From: Terriglobales bacterium
Lineage (GTDB): Bacteria; Acidobacteriota; Terriglobia; Bryobacterales; Bryobacteraceae
Assembly (NCBI GenBank): GCA_021372245.1
Contig: JAJFUV010000235.1
Span: forward strand, 1-64,000
DNA: 64,000 nucleotides
Direction: 5' to 3'
The stretch's first letter is position 1; the number at the start of each line of letters is the position of its first letter. Under the pieces are notes generated by a model. That model had not been told where the DNA came from, did no database searches, and worked only from the letters and a program-made list of their open reading frames with translations. This document shows positions 45,218-55,015 of this stretch, in pieces. The position numbers were made by a program, and so were the translations under genes.

Positions 45218-46483
45218 TTATTCAGCCACTTTGCGGGCGCGCTCGAACAGATAGTTCAGGGTTTTCTCGGTACGAATGTGCGAAGCGATGCGGCGCAGCG
45301 TTCCGTCCTTTTCGAACTTCACGCGCAGGGCCGCTACGGGCTGGCGTTCCTGGCGCGCCAACCGCTGCAGTTCGCGATCCACCTCGTCGGTGGTCGGTTC
45401 GATCTGCTGCTTGTCGGCAACGCGATCCAGCAACAGAGACGCTTTGACGTCGCGCACGGCCTTTTCGCGCTGGGACTCGCGGATCTTGTCCCAGTCCAGT
45501 TTCACCGTCCTGGGATCGACGCCGCGTACGGCAAGCGAGCGGAGATTCTGTTCGACGATATCCTCGATGCGATGCTCGATGAGCGCTTCAGGCACAGGGA
45601 AGTCGTGCAGGTCTACCAGCTTCTCCACCAGCTTGTTCTTGGCGTCCTGCTGGGCGACGAACTCCTTCTCGCGAAGCATGACGTTGCGCAGGGCCTCGCG
45701 CAGTTCGCCGAGGTCCTTGTAGTCGCCCAGGTCGTGGGCAAACTCGTCGTTCAACTCCGGAAGTTCCTTGCGGCGCACGCCCTTCACGACGGCGCGGAAA
45801 CGCACGGTCTTGCCGGCCAGCCTGCGTTCCGTGTAATCCTCGGAATAAGTGACGTCGAACTCACGCTGCTCGCCGGGAGCCGCGCCGGTCAGGTTCTCGG
45901 TGAACGCCGGTAGCGTGTCCTCGCTGCCGATGTGCAGCACCATCTCGTCGTTCTTGATCGGCTCGCCCTCGACGCCCGCAAGGCTCTCCAGGCTGACGAC
46001 GGCGAAGTCGCCTGCTGCGAGCGGGCGGGGATCGATGTCCACGTACTCGGCCTTCTCTTCGCGAAGATGTTCCAGGCGCTGGCTGACTTCCTCGTCGGTC
46101 ACTTCCGGGTCCCGATAGACCACCGGCAGGCCTTCGTACTCTTTCAGTTCGAAAGACGGCAGAACCTCGAAATCCACCTTGAACTGGAGCGGCTGGCCCG
46201 GTTCGTACTTGACATCATGCAGGCTAGGCGGGCCCGCCAGGTTCAACCCTTCGGCCTCCGCCCTTTCGCGGAAGAACTTGGGGGCTAGGTTTTCGAGAAC
46301 GTCCTGGCGGATGTCTTCCTTAAACCGGCTGCGGATGATGCTCGTAGGGACGTGGCCCGGACGAAAACCGGGCAGGCGCAGCTTCTTCTGCAGGGAAGCC
46401 ACCACTTTCTCGGTCTCGGCCTCAACCTCGGATACCGGGATCGAAATGTCCAGCGTACGTTTGCAGACCTCTTCTGTTGACAA
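45218..46483 (-). CDS. tig: Trigger factor
   Basis: A 421-residue ribosome-bound chaperone and peptidyl-prolyl isomerase. The ribosome-docking signature reads RLPGFRPGHVPTSIIRSRF, the FKBP-like PPIase domain spans about 150-245, and the C-terminal helical cradle completes the normal length. It lies 97 bp downstream of ahcY. The usual partner genes clpP and clpX are not downstream; a GH89 gene follows instead. Confidence 0.95.
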   Translation of the reverse strand: MSTEEVCKRTLDISIPVSEVEAETEKVVASLQKKLRLPGFRPGHVPTSIIRSRFKEDIRQDVLENLAPKFFRERAEAEGLNLAGPPSLHDVKYEPGQPLQFKVDFEVLPSFELKEYEGLPVVYRDPEVTDEEVSQRLEHLREEKAEYVDIDPRPLAAGDFAVVSLESLAGVEGEPIKNDEMVLHIGSEDTLPAFTENLTGAAPGEQREFDVTYSEDYTERRLAGKTVRFRAVVKGVRRKELPELNDEFAHDLGDYKDLGELREALRNVMLREKEFVAQQDAKNKLVEKLVDLHDFPVPEALIEHRIEDIVEQNLRSLAVRGVDPRTVKLDWDKIRESQREKAVRDVKASLLLDRVADKQQIEPTTDEVDRELQRLARQERQPVAALRVKFEKDGTLRRIASHIRTEKTLNYLFERARKVAE

Positions 46484-46580
46484 TGGATTACCTCAATCTG
46501 ACTGTCTCGACGGTGCGTAAAACTCCCGCGCCCGCGTGTTCCGGGCTCCGATAGCGTTTCCGTGCCGTCCGAGCGATTTC

Positions 46581-47861
46581 CTATGTGCCTTCCGACCAGC
46601 TCGCCAGGTAGGCTTCCTGTTCCGGAGTCAGCCGGTCGATCTTCACGCCCATCGACTCGATCTTCATGCGCGCAATGCTCTTGTCGATGTTCTCGGGAAC
46701 GGAGTACACCTTCTTCTCGAGCGAGGCGTGGTTCTTGATCATGTATTCAACGCCAAGCGCCTGATTGGCGAAGCTCATATCCATTACCGAGGCGGGGTGC
46801 CCTTCGGCCGCCGACAGGTTGATCAGGCGTCCTTCCGCAAGCACGTAAATCTTGCGGCCGTCGCGCATGGCATACTCTTCGACGAATTCGCGGACATGCC
46901 TGCGGGAACTGGCCATGCGGCCCAGCGTCTCCAGGTCGATTTCCACGTTGAAGTGGCCCGAGTTGGCGAGAATAGCGCCATTCTTCAGCTTCTCGAAATG
47001 TTCACGGGCGATCACGTTCTTGTCGCCGGTCAACGTGCAGAATACGTCGCCGATCAGGGCCGCTTCGTTCATGCTCATAACGCGGAAGCCATCCATGATG
47101 GCTTCGATCGCCTTGATGGGATCGACTTCCGTCACGATTACATTGGCGCCCAAGCCGCGCGCCCGGTTGGCGAAGCCGCGGCCGCACCAGCCGTAGCCGG
47201 CCACGACCACTGTCGACCCGGCCAGCAGCACATTGGTGGCGCGCACGATGCCGTCGATGGTGCTCTGGCCTGTGCCGTAGCGGTTATCGAACAGGTGCTT
47301 GGTGAGAGCGTCGTTGACGGCGACGATCGGGTAGCGGAGCACGCCTTCCTTGGCCATGGCCTTCAGGCGGATGACGCCGGTGGTGGTTTCCTCGGTGCCT
47401 CCCATCACGCCCTCCAGCAATTCCTTGCGGGTGGTGTGCAGGACGGTCACCAGGTCCGCACCGTCGTCCATCGTGACCTGCGGCTTGCTGTCCAGTGCCG
47501 CGGCGATGTGGCTGTAATAGCTTTCGTTGTTCTCGCCCTTGATGGCAAAAGTGGAGATACCGTAGTCGCGCACCAGGCTGGCCGCTACGTCGTCCTGCGT
47601 CGAGAGCGGATTGGACGCGCACAGCCGGATGTTGGCGCCGCCGTCGCGCAACGTGATCATGAGATTTGCCGTCTCCGTGGTCACGTGCAGGCAGGCCGCC
47701 ACGCGGATCCCCGCCAAAGGCTGCGTTTTGATGAACTGCTTACGAATGGTCTGCAGGACCGGCATCGACTGGAAAGCCCACTCGATGCGCTTCTTCCCCA
47801 TGTCGGCCAGGGTCATGTCCTTGACGTCGCATGGTACCGATGTTTGTGTACTCAAAGCCAT
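46581..47861 (-). CDS. ahcY: Adenosylhomocysteinase
   Basis: A 426-residue NAD-dependent hydrolase turning S-adenosylhomocysteine into adenosine and homocysteine. It shows [20 protein letters not shown], the NAD site [20 protein letters not shown] and the [11 protein letters not shown] region. It lies 28 bp after metK, forming a SAM-cycle pair that removes the product inhibitor of methyltransferases. The length fits the bacterial form without the 40-residue insertion. Confidence 0.97.
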   Translation of the reverse strand: MALSTQTSVPCDVKDMTLADMGKKRIEWAFQSMPVLQTIRKQFIKTQPLAGIRVAACLHVTTETANLMITLRDGGANIRLCASNPLSTQDDVAASLVRDYGISTFAIKGENNESYYSHIAAALDSKPQVTMDDGADLVTVLHTTRKELLEGVMGGTEETTTGVIRLKAMAKEGVLRYPIVAVNDALTKHLFDNRYGTGQSTIDGIVRATNVLLAGSTVVVAGYGWCGRGFANRARGLGANVIVTEVDPIKAIEAIMDGFRVMSMNEAALIGDVFCTLTGDKNVIAREHFEKLKNGAILANSGHFNVEIDLETLGRMASSRRHVREFVEEYAMRDGRKIYVLAEGRLINLSAAEGHPASVMDMSFANQALGVEYMIKNHASLEKKVYSVPENIDKSIARMKIESMGVKIDRLTPEQEAYLASWSEGT

Positions 47862-47889
47862 CTTCGCCTCTTGGTTCGCGCCTTGACGT

Positions 47890-49062
47890 CTATGCCCGCA
47901 CCGCCGCGGCGGGGGCCTTCGCGCCTTCGCGCAGAGCTTCCGCCTTGTCGGTGGCTTCCCAAGTGAAAGTCGGCTCGGTCCGGCCGAAGTGGCCGAACGC
48001 CGCCGTCTTCTGATAAATGGGCCGCCGGAGCTTCAGGTGGTCGATCATGCCACGCGGGGTGAGCGGGAAGTTTCCCCTCACCAACTCGACCAGTTTGTCT
48101 TCCGTCGCCTTGCCTGTGCCGAAGGTGTTGACCAGAACCGACACCGGTTCGGCCACGCCAATGGCGTAAGCCAACTGCACTTCCGCGCGGCTCGCCAAAC
48201 CGGCGGCCACGATGTTCTTGGCGATGTAGCGGGCCATGTAGCAGGCCGAACGGTCCACCTTCGTGGGATCCTTGCCCGAGAACGCGCCGCCGCCGTGCCG
48301 CCCCATGCCGCCGTAAGTGTCAACGATGATCTTGCGGCCCGTGAGCCCGGTGTCGCCGTGCGGTCCGCCCACTACGAAGCGGCCAGTCGGGTTGATGTGC
48401 ACCCTGGTCGCCGAGTCCACCATGCTGGAGGGCACCACGGGATCGATGATGTGCTTCTTGACCTCGGCCCGGAGGGTTTCGGTGGATACTTTGTCGCTGT
48501 GCTGCGTGGAGACCACGATGGCGTCCAGGCGCAGGGGGCGTCCATTGACGTACTCGACGCTCACTTGGCTCTTGCCGTCCGGACGCAGGAAATCCAGCTT
48601 GCCTGCGCGGCGTACATCGCTCAACTGGCGCACCAGCTTGTGGGCCAGCATGATGGGCAGCGGCATGAGTTCGGCGGTTTCGTCGCACGCATAACCGAAC
48701 ATCAGGCCCTGGTCGCCCGCGCCGCCAACGTCCACGCCCATGGCGATGTCCGGCGACTGGCTCTGAATGGTATTCAGCACACCGCAAGTCTCGGCGTCGA
48801 ATCCGTAAGCAGCGTCGGTGTAGCCGATGTCCCGGATCACGTTACGCGCGAGCTTCGGGACATCCACGTAGCAAGTGGTCGTGATCTCGCCTGCCACCAT
48901 GCAAATGCCGGTAGTGACAAGTACCTCGCACGCTACGCGTCCGGTGGCATCCTGTGCGAGCACCGCGTCCAGGACCGCATCGGAAATCTGGTCCGCCATC
49001 TTATCGGGATGGCCTTCAGTTACGGACTCCGACGTGAAGATCTGTCTTGCTGCGTTTGCCAA
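47890..49062 (-). CDS. metK: S-adenosylmethionine synthetase
   Basis: A 390-residue enzyme making SAM from methionine and ATP. Motifs are [13 protein letters not shown] at the N-terminus, [14 protein letters not shown] (methionine loop) and [16 protein letters not shown] (phosphate loop). I place the start at a TTG giving [17 protein letters not shown]: an AAGGAGG site lies 8 nt upstream, and the family begins just before this motif. The in-frame ATG at 49131 would add 23 unrelated residues that include the ribosome-binding site. It is followed by ahcY. Confidence 0.96.
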   Translation of the reverse strand: MANAARQIFTSESVTEGHPDKMADQISDAVLDAVLAQDATGRVACEVLVTTGICMVAGEITTTCYVDVPKLARNVIRDIGYTDAAYGFDAETCGVLNTIQSQSPDIAMGVDVGGAGDQGLMFGYACDETAELMPLPIMLAHKLVRQLSDVRRAGKLDFLRPDGKSQVSVEYVNGRPLRLDAIVVSTQHSDKVSTETLRAEVKKHIIDPVVPSSMVDSATRVHINPTGRFVVGGPHGDTGLTGRKIIVDTYGGMGRHGGGAFSGKDPTKVDRSACYMARYIAKNIVAAGLASRAEVQLAYAIGVAEPVSVLVNTFGTGKATEDKLVELVRGNFPLTPRGMIDHLKLRRPIYQKTAAFGHFGRTEPTFTWEATDKAEALREGAKAPAAAVRA

Positions 49063-49156
49063 CTCAACACCCTCCTTGATTGCTTGGCTTGCCCTGCGGT
49101 TGTTGCTAGTGATCGACCACCCAGTAAGCACACTGCTAGGGAAGGACCAAATTCCC

Positions 49157-49186
49157 AGTCTATCGGACCGTGTCGGGGAGCGTCAA
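49157..49186 (-). promoter_or_regulatory. Putative metK promoter overlapping the purE stop
   Basis: Reading the minus strand, TTGACG (49186-49181), an 18-nt spacer and TAGACT (49162-49157) precede a leader of about 88 nt. The -35 box overlaps the purE TGA. I looked for known SAM riboswitch signatures in the leader and saw none. Confidence 0.35.
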
Positions 49187-49677
49187 ATAAGATTGGTGGC
49201 CAGAATCTTGCGGGCCTGTTCCTCGCGGTACTCCCGGAGCTTCTCCCTCAGTTTTGGGCGGCTGTTGGCCAGCATAGCGACCGCAAGCAGCGCGGCGTTG
49301 ATCGCGCCGGATTTCCCGATCGCCAGCGTTCCCACGGGGATTCCGGCGGGCATTTGCACGGTGGAGAGCAGCGAATCCATTCCTTTCAGCGTCGCGCTCT
49401 CCATGGGCACTCCCAGAACGGGCAACAGCGTGTGAGCCGCTGCCACCCCTGCCAGGTGCGCCGCGCCTCCCGCGGCGGCAATCACCACCTGCATGCCTCG
49501 TGATTCCGCTTGTGAAAAATACTCCGCCGCGGCCGCTGGGGTGCGGTGCGCCGAAAGAACCCGGCACTCGTGCGGAACGCCGAACCCTGCCAGCGTTTCC
49601 GAAGCCTGGCGCATGACCTCCCAGTCCGACTTGCTTCCCATGACTACCGCGACGAGCGGCTTGTTCTGTGGCTCCAT
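49183..49677 (-). CDS. purE: N5-carboxyaminoimidazole ribonucleotide mutase
   Basis: A 164-residue class I PurE of purine biosynthesis. Motifs are VVMGSKSDWEVM, the catalytic His in LSAHRTP and AAGGAAHLAGV with PVLGVPM. The start is fixed by a GGATGGA ribosome-binding stretch immediately upstream. purK, its usual partner, is not adjacent here. Confidence 0.96.
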   Translation of the reverse strand: MEPQNKPLVAVVMGSKSDWEVMRQASETLAGFGVPHECRVLSAHRTPAAAAEYFSQAESRGMQVVIAAAGGAAHLAGVAAAHTLLPVLGVPMESATLKGMDSLLSTVQMPAGIPVGTLAIGKSGAINAALLAVAMLANSRPKLREKLREYREEQARKILATNLI

Positions 49678-49760
49678 TCCATCCAGTTTAGTGCGGTGAG
49701 GATCCATTCTGCTGCATGCAATTGCCAGGAACATCCACCGAGGCTGGCCCTGCTCCTTTG

Positions 49761-50051
49761 CTATTGCGGCCGCGGCCGAGTGCGCTTTTCGTGGTGTACC
49801 AGCTCGTCGAAGATGGCCAGCACCTGCTTGCGGTAATGGTAGACGCGATGCAGCCGGACGCGGAAGGAATCCTCGTAGTGCGGCGCGCGCATCCACTTTT
49901 CGAGCAGCTTCCGTGGAATGTCGATGTCCTTGCGCAGGGCATCGGCCGAGTGTCCGCGCAGGAACAGTCCATAGAACATGGCCGCCTCGCGCTGCGGCGC
50001 CGCGGGATCGAATTCATCGCCGCTGGCCGTATTGCCGATCACCTGCTGCAT
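49761..50051 (-). CDS. Small HTH-like conserved hypothetical protein
   Basis: A 96-residue protein. The ATG at 50051 is chosen because GGAAG lies 8 nt upstream; a TTG at 50066 lacks such a site. The segment FLRGHSADALRKDIDIPRKL followed by LEKWM has the spacing of a helix-turn-helix (hydrophobic, Ala-Leu helix, turn, Lys-Trp recognition helix). Around it are charged residues, for example YHYRKQVLAIFDELV. No family recognised; DNA binding is only a suggestion. Confidence 0.65.
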   Translation of the reverse strand: MQQVIGNTASGDEFDPAAPQREAAMFYGLFLRGHSADALRKDIDIPRKLLEKWMRAPHYEDSFRVRLHRVYHYRKQVLAIFDELVHHEKRTRPRPQ

Positions 50052-50422
50052 GGAAAGTGCTTCCAAAAACAGAAGTATAAATTGGGCAATAGGGGGCTGT
50101 CTAGATCCGGAAGGACACCAACGATCCCAGGCTCAGTCTCCCTCGATCAGACGTGCGGTAATCCGCCTCCAGCGGCGGGCACGGGTCCAGGTGCGGTACT
50201 GGCTGACCGCGAAGCCCAGGCTCACACCGGCGGCGAGACTGGCCGAAAGGAACGTAAACACCTCGTTCGGGTTCACGTCCAATGCAAAAGCAATCCGGTA
50301 GCCAAGAATCGGACCCGTTAAATCAATAACTTACAGTGAGACACGGGGGGATGAGTCCCAAATCGGCAAGAAACTGGCATCTTGTGTTCCATTTCGGCGT
50401 CGTGCTGAACGGAGCAGGGCTC
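50052..50422. other. Intergenic region of about 370 bp with no clear gene
   Basis: Between the HTH-like gene and the exported propeller-like gene I see no strong promoter, terminator or RNA gene. The only coding candidate is the small membrane-type reading frame described at 50133-50276. Confidence 0.6.
50133..50276 (-). CDS. Candidate 47-residue single-span membrane peptide
   Basis: A short reading frame with a GTG start (an alternative TTG lies at 50282) encoding NPNEVFTFLSASLAAGVSLG and continuing into an Arg-rich tail (RARRWRRITARL). It would form one transmembrane helix with a positively charged end. No Shine-Dalgarno sequence is visible. It is listed because it fills an otherwise empty region and has a coherent hydrophobic-then-basic layout; it may be chance. 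Confidence 0.2.
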   Translation of the reverse strand: MNPNEVFTFLSASLAAGVSLGFAVSQYRTWTRARRWRRITARLIEGD

Positions 50423-51823
50423 TTACACGAAGAAAAAAGACGCTGTGGCGCGGCAATCCGATTGCGGCGTCAGACGTATCCAGTGCGCGGAGAAAGCGTC
50501 CGGGAAGAGGTGCTTTGCGTATCCCTCCACCGGGACCTTGATCTGCTCGTAACGGTGCCAGGTACCGTTGCCCATGAAGTCGATCTCCATGTCGAATGAT
50601 GCGGCGCGGTCAGCGCTGATGTGCAGCATCTTGTGTTCGAACCCCGTGAGGAGGAAAGGATCGGAGGGAACGCCTTTGCGGACGTCGCTCTTCCACCAGG
50701 GTCCGCCCCAGCCTTGCGGACGGCCCCACTTCCACAGATCGTCTGTCTGGCCGAACCAGAGGCCCGCCTGGGGCTGGCCGGATAGCGCATTGTTGTCGCG
50801 GTTTGCAGTGGTCTGGTTGCCGGCCAGTGCCAGCATGCCGCGGAACGAACAATAGTCCGGGATGATCCTCAGGTGCTGGCACACCGGTTTGAGCCCCCAG
50901 ATGCGGCCTTCGAAGGGGACCGGCTGCAATTCGTAGAACATCCCCTGGATGTCCACCATGTAGTGTTCGGTTTCGACCTCCCGGATACGCATCCATTCGG
51001 TCTGCCAGGCATGGCTCATGGCGTGCGTGGCCTTGGGAAGCCGGTAGCGCTGCCACTCGCCCTTGACCAGTGTCCAGAACAGCACCGAGGCTTCGTCCCA
51101 GCCCGTGGCGAACATCGCTTGGCCCATGTCCTGGCGCGCGGCCACGTCCATGTGCGGTTTGCCCGAAAGCTTCCGCCAGTTCTTCCCGTCGAACTCGAAC
51201 AACCCGGCCTGGTCCTGCCCAAACTCATAGAAGCCGTTGTTAGTCACCACCACGCGACCCTGTGCCGTGTACCCGCCCTTGAAGTGCGGCCGGGCGGCTA
51301 GCTTCATTTCCTTTACCAGGTCGAACAGAACGCGAGGCTTCAGGTCGTGGACATCCATCTCCAGAAACAGCCCCTCCATGGTCTGGTAGTAGACCTTGTT
51401 GGCCGGGTCGGTGAGGTGGCGCATGGTGGAGGTCAGACGGTGATCGTCGAATGCCGGGATGTGTTTCCAGTTGCCCTTGGCGTCGATCACGTAAGGGCCA
51501 ATGAAGCACTGGTCTGATTCCCTGTGGATGAGGCGGTTGGCGTAGGTACCGTCGTGCACATGCACGCGCTCGCACTTCAAGGTTTCGTCGACGCGGTACA
51601 AGCCCAGGCCGCTTCCCGAGCCCTTCATGTGGCTGTTGTAAGTGACGGCCCACAGGGCGTCGGCCCATGGCATGAGGGCGCCGATGCCGGATTCGGAGCG
51701 CACGGGCGCAGTGTCGGCCTTGAAGCCGATGTTGGCATGGCCGGAGCCCGTGTAGGTCTGCGCCCGCAGGGCAGCGGGAGCCAGGGCAAGCGAGGCAAGA
51801 GCGGAGCGCCGTGAGATTGACAT
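50423..51823 (-). CDS. Exported propeller-like protein, unknown function
   Basis: A 466-residue protein with a twin-arginine-like signal (ISRRSALASLALAPAALRAQ). The mature part has repeated aromatic-rich beta segments (AVTYNSHMKGSGSGLGLYRV, VVVTNNGFYEFGQDQAGLFE, LFWTLVKGEWQRYRLP) that look like propeller blades. I recognise no catalytic motif. It lies 12 bp after the gene at 51836 on the same strand, probably in one transcription unit. Function unknown. Confidence 0.8.
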   Translation of the reverse strand: MSISRRSALASLALAPAALRAQTYTGSGHANIGFKADTAPVRSESGIGALMPWADALWAVTYNSHMKGSGSGLGLYRVDETLKCERVHVHDGTYANRLIHRESDQCFIGPYVIDAKGNWKHIPAFDDHRLTSTMRHLTDPANKVYYQTMEGLFLEMDVHDLKPRVLFDLVKEMKLAARPHFKGGYTAQGRVVVTNNGFYEFGQDQAGLFEFDGKNWRKLSGKPHMDVAARQDMGQAMFATGWDEASVLFWTLVKGEWQRYRLPKATHAMSHAWQTEWMRIREVETEHYMVDIQGMFYELQPVPFEGRIWGLKPVCQHLRIIPDYCSFRGMLALAGNQTTANRDNNALSGQPQAGLWFGQTDDLWKWGRPQGWGGPWWKSDVRKGVPSDPFLLTGFEHKMLHISADRAASFDMEIDFMGNGTWHRYEQIKVPVEGYAKHLFPDAFSAHWIRLTPQSDCRATASFFFV

Positions 51824-51835
51824 GACCTTAGTTTG

Positions 51836-52282
51836 TCACCAGTTCTTGCGGCGCAGAGCGGCCCAGGCCGGAAAAACCTCCGGATTCTCCAGCCATACGA
51901 GCATCCACTGCATCATTTCTTCCTTGGTCTTGCGCTTCGCTTCGTCCTCGCCTGCGCGTTGCGCGGCCCAGCGCGCGTGCTGGCGGGCCTCGATCACCAC
52001 TTGGCGGCACTGGCGCGCAGTCGAGGCGTCTGCCGTTGCGTAAACCTCACCGAGCGCGGTAAGGGTTCGTTCCAGCTCGTCGAAGTCCGATTGCCGGACC
52101 CCTTCGATGAGCGGGGCCAGGGGTGCGCCGGATTCTCGTAACAGCTTGCGCAAATACGAGTCAGCGATGGGTGCGAGGGCGTCTTTTAGCGCCGCCCACT
52201 CGGGTGTGCCCACCACGGCCGGCTTGGCTTTTTCGAGATACTCGCGCAGGCGCTTGCGCTTCGCGGGCGTGATTGGTGGCAC
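51836..52282 (-). CDS. Hypothetical helical protein overlapping mltG
   Basis: A 148-residue, largely helical, charged protein (PAKRKRLREYLEKAKPAVVG, ADSYLRKLLRESGAPLAPLI, WMLVWLENPEVFPAWAALRR). I start it at a GTG inside mltG, in a different frame, giving a 122-bp overlap; a longer ATG start at 52366 would overlap even more, and neither has a convincing ribosome-binding site. No family recognised. The overlap may be real coupling, or the mltG tail may be a frameshift artefact. Confidence 0.6.
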   Translation of the reverse strand: MPPITPAKRKRLREYLEKAKPAVVGTPEWAALKDALAPIADSYLRKLLRESGAPLAPLIEGVRQSDFDELERTLTALGEVYATADASTARQCRQVVIEARQHARWAAQRAGEDEAKRKTKEEMMQWMLVWLENPEVFPAWAALRRKNW

Positions 52283-53261
52283 GGCGGTATTTTGCCACGG
52301 CTTGCTGGTGCGATTCCAGCGTTTCGGAAAACTTGTGCGCGCCGCCTCCCCCGGGAACAGCGACAAAATACAGGTACTTTGTGGCGGCCGGATGCAGCGC
52401 GGCGCGAAGCGCGTCGGCGCCCGGGTTGGCGATTGGGCCGGGCGGAAGCCCCGGATTCACATAGGTGTTGTAAGGGTTCCTGCTTTCGAGGTCTGATCGA
52501 TAGATGGCGCCGCGATAGCGGCCATCGACCAGCGATGCGTAGATCACCGTCGGATCGCATTGCAGCGGCATACCGATACGGAGGCGATTCGCGTAGACGC
52601 TGGCGACTGTGGGGCGTTCGGCTGCGACGGCGGACTCTTTTTCGACCAGGCTGGCCAGCGTCACCGTATCATGCACGCTGCCGCCGCCCCCGGCTTCCCG
52701 CCAGGCGCGGCGGAAGCGCGAGGTCATTTCGGCGCACAGTTGCCCGGCGGTCGAATGCCGCGTGACGCGATAGGTGGCCGGGAAGAGATACCCTTCCAGG
52801 CTGTGCGCTTCCGGCGCGAGGTCGCGTATACGCGAGACGCCGGAGGCCGCCTCCAGGAAACCACTTGCGGCGCCGGTGCCTAATCGATTGAGAGCGGCGG
52901 CGATGTCGTACATATTGCTGCCTTCCGGCACCACCAATTCATAGAAGAACACATCGCCGCGCGAGAGCCGGTCAAACACTTGCCAGGCCGATGCCGGAGT
53001 CGAGAAATGGTATTCGCCGGCCTGCACCTTCGCCCGGGGCCGCAGCACGCGTACCGCCAGAAACTGCCATTCGAACTGGATGACTCCCTGTTCGGTGAGC
53101 ATTTGCGCCACCTGCGGTGCCCGGGCACCCTTCGGGATGTCGACGAACGCCTCGCCCGCAAAGCCGGCGTAACGGTGTCCTAAAGACGCCAAAGCGGCCA
53201 GCACGCCCGCCAGGGCCAAGGCAACAATGACGAAACGAGCCAACCGTCTCTGCGCTCTCAT
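52161..53261 (-). CDS. mltG: Endolytic murein transglycosylase MltG
   Basis: A 366-residue inner-membrane lytic transglycosylase that cuts nascent glycan strands. It has an N-terminal transmembrane helix (FVIVALALAGVLAALASLG), a LysM-like domain, and the YceG catalytic domain with Glu in LASLVEKESAV, NRLRIGMPLQCDPTVIYA and YNTYVNPGLPPGPIANPG. The family usually ends shortly after KFSETLESHQQAVAKYR; here about 39 Arg/Ala-rich residues follow, in the region that also encodes the next gene in another frame. It overlaps ruvX by 4 bp. Confidence 0.93.
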   Translation of the reverse strand: MRAQRRLARFVIVALALAGVLAALASLGHRYAGFAGEAFVDIPKGARAPQVAQMLTEQGVIQFEWQFLAVRVLRPRAKVQAGEYHFSTPASAWQVFDRLSRGDVFFYELVVPEGSNMYDIAAALNRLGTGAASGFLEAASGVSRIRDLAPEAHSLEGYLFPATYRVTRHSTAGQLCAEMTSRFRRAWREAGGGGSVHDTVTLASLVEKESAVAAERPTVASVYANRLRIGMPLQCDPTVIYASLVDGRYRGAIYRSDLESRNPYNTYVNPGLPPGPIANPGADALRAALHPAATKYLYFVAVPGGGGAHKFSETLESHQQAVAKYRRATNHAREAQAPARVSRKSQAGRGGHTRVGGAKRRPRTHR

Positions 53262-53725
53262 TCGTTCATGTCCGAAGGCGCGCCCTGGACGGACTGCGCT
53301 TCCAGGTAGCTCTGGAGCAACAACACGGCGGACAAGCGGTCAACGGCGCGAGCGCGCTTCTCGATACTGATCCCACTTGAACGCAGCACGCGGCCGGCCT
53401 CCACGGAGGTGAGGCGCTCGTCCCACAGGCGCACCGGCAGGCCTGTATGCGCTTTGAGGCGCTCGGCAAAATCTCGTACCCAAACCGACTGGCGGCCTTC
53501 GTTGCCGCTCATGTGCAGCGGGTTGCCCAGCAGGATCAGCGTTACGTCATTCTGACGGATGATCTCACTCAACTGCGCCAGGTCCTCGCGTATGTTGGTG
53601 CGGGTGATGGTCTGGATGCCCTGCGCGGTCAATCCGAGCGGGTCGCTCAGAGCGGCGCCGATTCGCCGCGCGCCGAGATCGAGCGCGAGAATCCTTCCGC
53701 AGGCATTGGGATCGCGTGGTTCCAC
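53258..53725 (-). CDS. ruvX: Putative Holliday-junction resolvase RuvX (YqgF)
   Basis: A 155-residue RNase H-fold protein, implicated in pre-16S rRNA processing and junction resolution. Motifs are ILALDLGARRIGAAL (first Asp), LLGNPLHMSGNEG and RLWDERLTSVEAGRVL. The start is a GTG without a clear Shine-Dalgarno; a perfect TATAAT lies 12 nt upstream at 53738-53743. It overlaps mltG by 4 bp, the mltG-ruvX neighbourhood being common. Confidence 0.93.
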   Translation of the reverse strand: MEPRDPNACGRILALDLGARRIGAALSDPLGLTAQGIQTITRTNIREDLAQLSEIIRQNDVTLILLGNPLHMSGNEGRQSVWVRDFAERLKAHTGLPVRLWDERLTSVEAGRVLRSSGISIEKRARAVDRLSAVLLLQSYLEAQSVQGAPSDMNE

Positions 53726-53799
53726 AGGTGAGATTTCATTATAGGGCGCTTCATGATAGAGTAGCGTTTAGCCTGCGTCCGCTATGAGGGGGAGAATGC

Positions 53800-54993
53800 G
53801 TGGCTGTTGTCTCGCGAACCTGGAAATCCCGCGAAACTCGAAGCTTCAGTGCCCTGCTGATTGCGCTTAGCGGCTTCATTGCCGTGCTGTACTTTGGGCA
53901 ATTGTTCTTCATTACCCTGCTCGTCAGCACGGTCATTGCGCTCATTCTGGAGCCGTTTGTCGACGTACTGGTGCGCGCTCATCTGCCCCGCACCCTGGCC
54001 AGCTTTCTGGTTTGCAGCGTCGCGCTCCTGCTGCTCTATCTTGCGGGCCTGGGATTCTATACGCAGGCCAGCGGGCTGATCGAAGACCTGCCGAATTACA
54101 GCCAGAAGATCCATGAGATCTCCGATGCCGTGGTCGGCAAGGTGGAGAGCATGGAGCGCGCCACCTACGAGGTGCTGGCCCCGAAGCGGCTGCAGGAAAA
54201 ACAGAAGGCCCAGGAACAGGCGCGCGCGGCGGAAGAGAAGAAGCAGGCCGACAGGCGCAAGCGCCGCGCGGCCGAGCCGCTCAATCTGCCGGAACCGCCG
54301 TCGATTATCGAGCCGGCACCGGTGCCCGAAGTGCGCATCCGGCCCGAGCGGAGTCCCATTGTGGACTATGTGTACAGCAACGCGCGCGCTTTCTATCAGG
54401 CGGGGTTGATGGCCAGTTTCGTGCCGTTCCTGGTGTATTTCATGCTGAGCTGGCGCGACCACATCTACCGCGGTTTCCTGCGGCTGTTCCACGAGCACGA
54501 GCGCTTGGCCGCCGGACGCAGCATGCAGGGGATCGCCGCCATGGTGCGCGCGTTCGTTGCGGGAAACTTCATGCTGGGAGTGCTGCTGGCGTTGATCAGT
54601 TCGCTGCTGTTCTGGATTCTCCGGCTGCCGTACTTTCTGTTGGTGGGTCCGCTCAGCGGCTTCCTGAGCCTGATCCCCTATATCGGACTGCCGCTGGCTC
54701 TGGTTCCGCCGGTCTTCGCGGCCCTGACCGTGTACAGCACACTGACGCCGTACCTGATCCTGGCCACCGTCGTATCCTTTCTGCACCTGCTGGCCTTGAA
54801 TCTGCTCTATCCCAAGGTGGTCGGCTCGCGTGTGCACCTGAACCCTCTGGTGGTCACCGTGGCGCTGATGGGATGGGCCACGCTGTGGGGCGCGGCCGGA
54901 CTGATGCTGGCCATTCCCATCACGGCTGCCATAAAAGCTGTTTGCGACAATGTCGAAAGTCTCCAGGCTTATGGCAAACTGTTGGGTGACTGA
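53800..54993 (+). CDS. AI-2E (PerM/TqsA) family transporter
   Basis: A 397-residue inner-membrane protein with about seven to eight hydrophobic segments (ALIALSGFIAVLYFGQLFFI at the N-terminus, FVPFLVYFMLSWRDH, GNFMLGVLLALISSLLFWIL, LMLAIPITAAIKAV). A basic, Ala/Arg/Lys/Gln-rich cytoplasmic or periplasmic loop (about 120-190, QEKQKAQEQARAAEEKKQAD) forms a charged coil before the fifth segment and is larger than usual. The start is GTG with a GGGGGAGA site. Family secure; transported substrate unknown. Confidence 0.9.
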   Translation: MAVVSRTWKSRETRSFSALLIALSGFIAVLYFGQLFFITLLVSTVIALILEPFVDVLVRAHLPRTLASFLVCSVALLLLYLAGLGFYTQASGLIEDLPNYSQKIHEISDAVVGKVESMERATYEVLAPKRLQEKQKAQEQARAAEEKKQADRRKRRAAEPLNLPEPPSIIEPAPVPEVRIRPERSPIVDYVYSNARAFYQAGLMASFVPFLVYFMLSWRDHIYRGFLRLFHEHERLAAGRSMQGIAAMVRAFVAGNFMLGVLLALISSLLFWILRLPYFLLVGPLSGFLSLIPYIGLPLALVPPVFAALTVYSTLTPYLILATVVSFLHLLALNLLYPKVVGSRVHLNPLVVTVALMGWATLWGAAGLMLAIPITAAIKAVCDNVESLQAYGKLLGD

Positions 54994-55015
54994 TTCCTTC
55001 AGTGGTTGACTTTAC

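Noticed and set aside
49063..49156. Possible SAM riboswitch in the metK leader
   Set aside because: No match by eye to SAM-I, SAM-II, SAM-IV, SAM-V or SAH aptamer cores; only weak short stems.
46536..49503. Long plus-strand frames over ahcY and metK (476 and 504 residues)
   Set aside because: Antisense shadows of conserved enzymes; no recognisable motifs.
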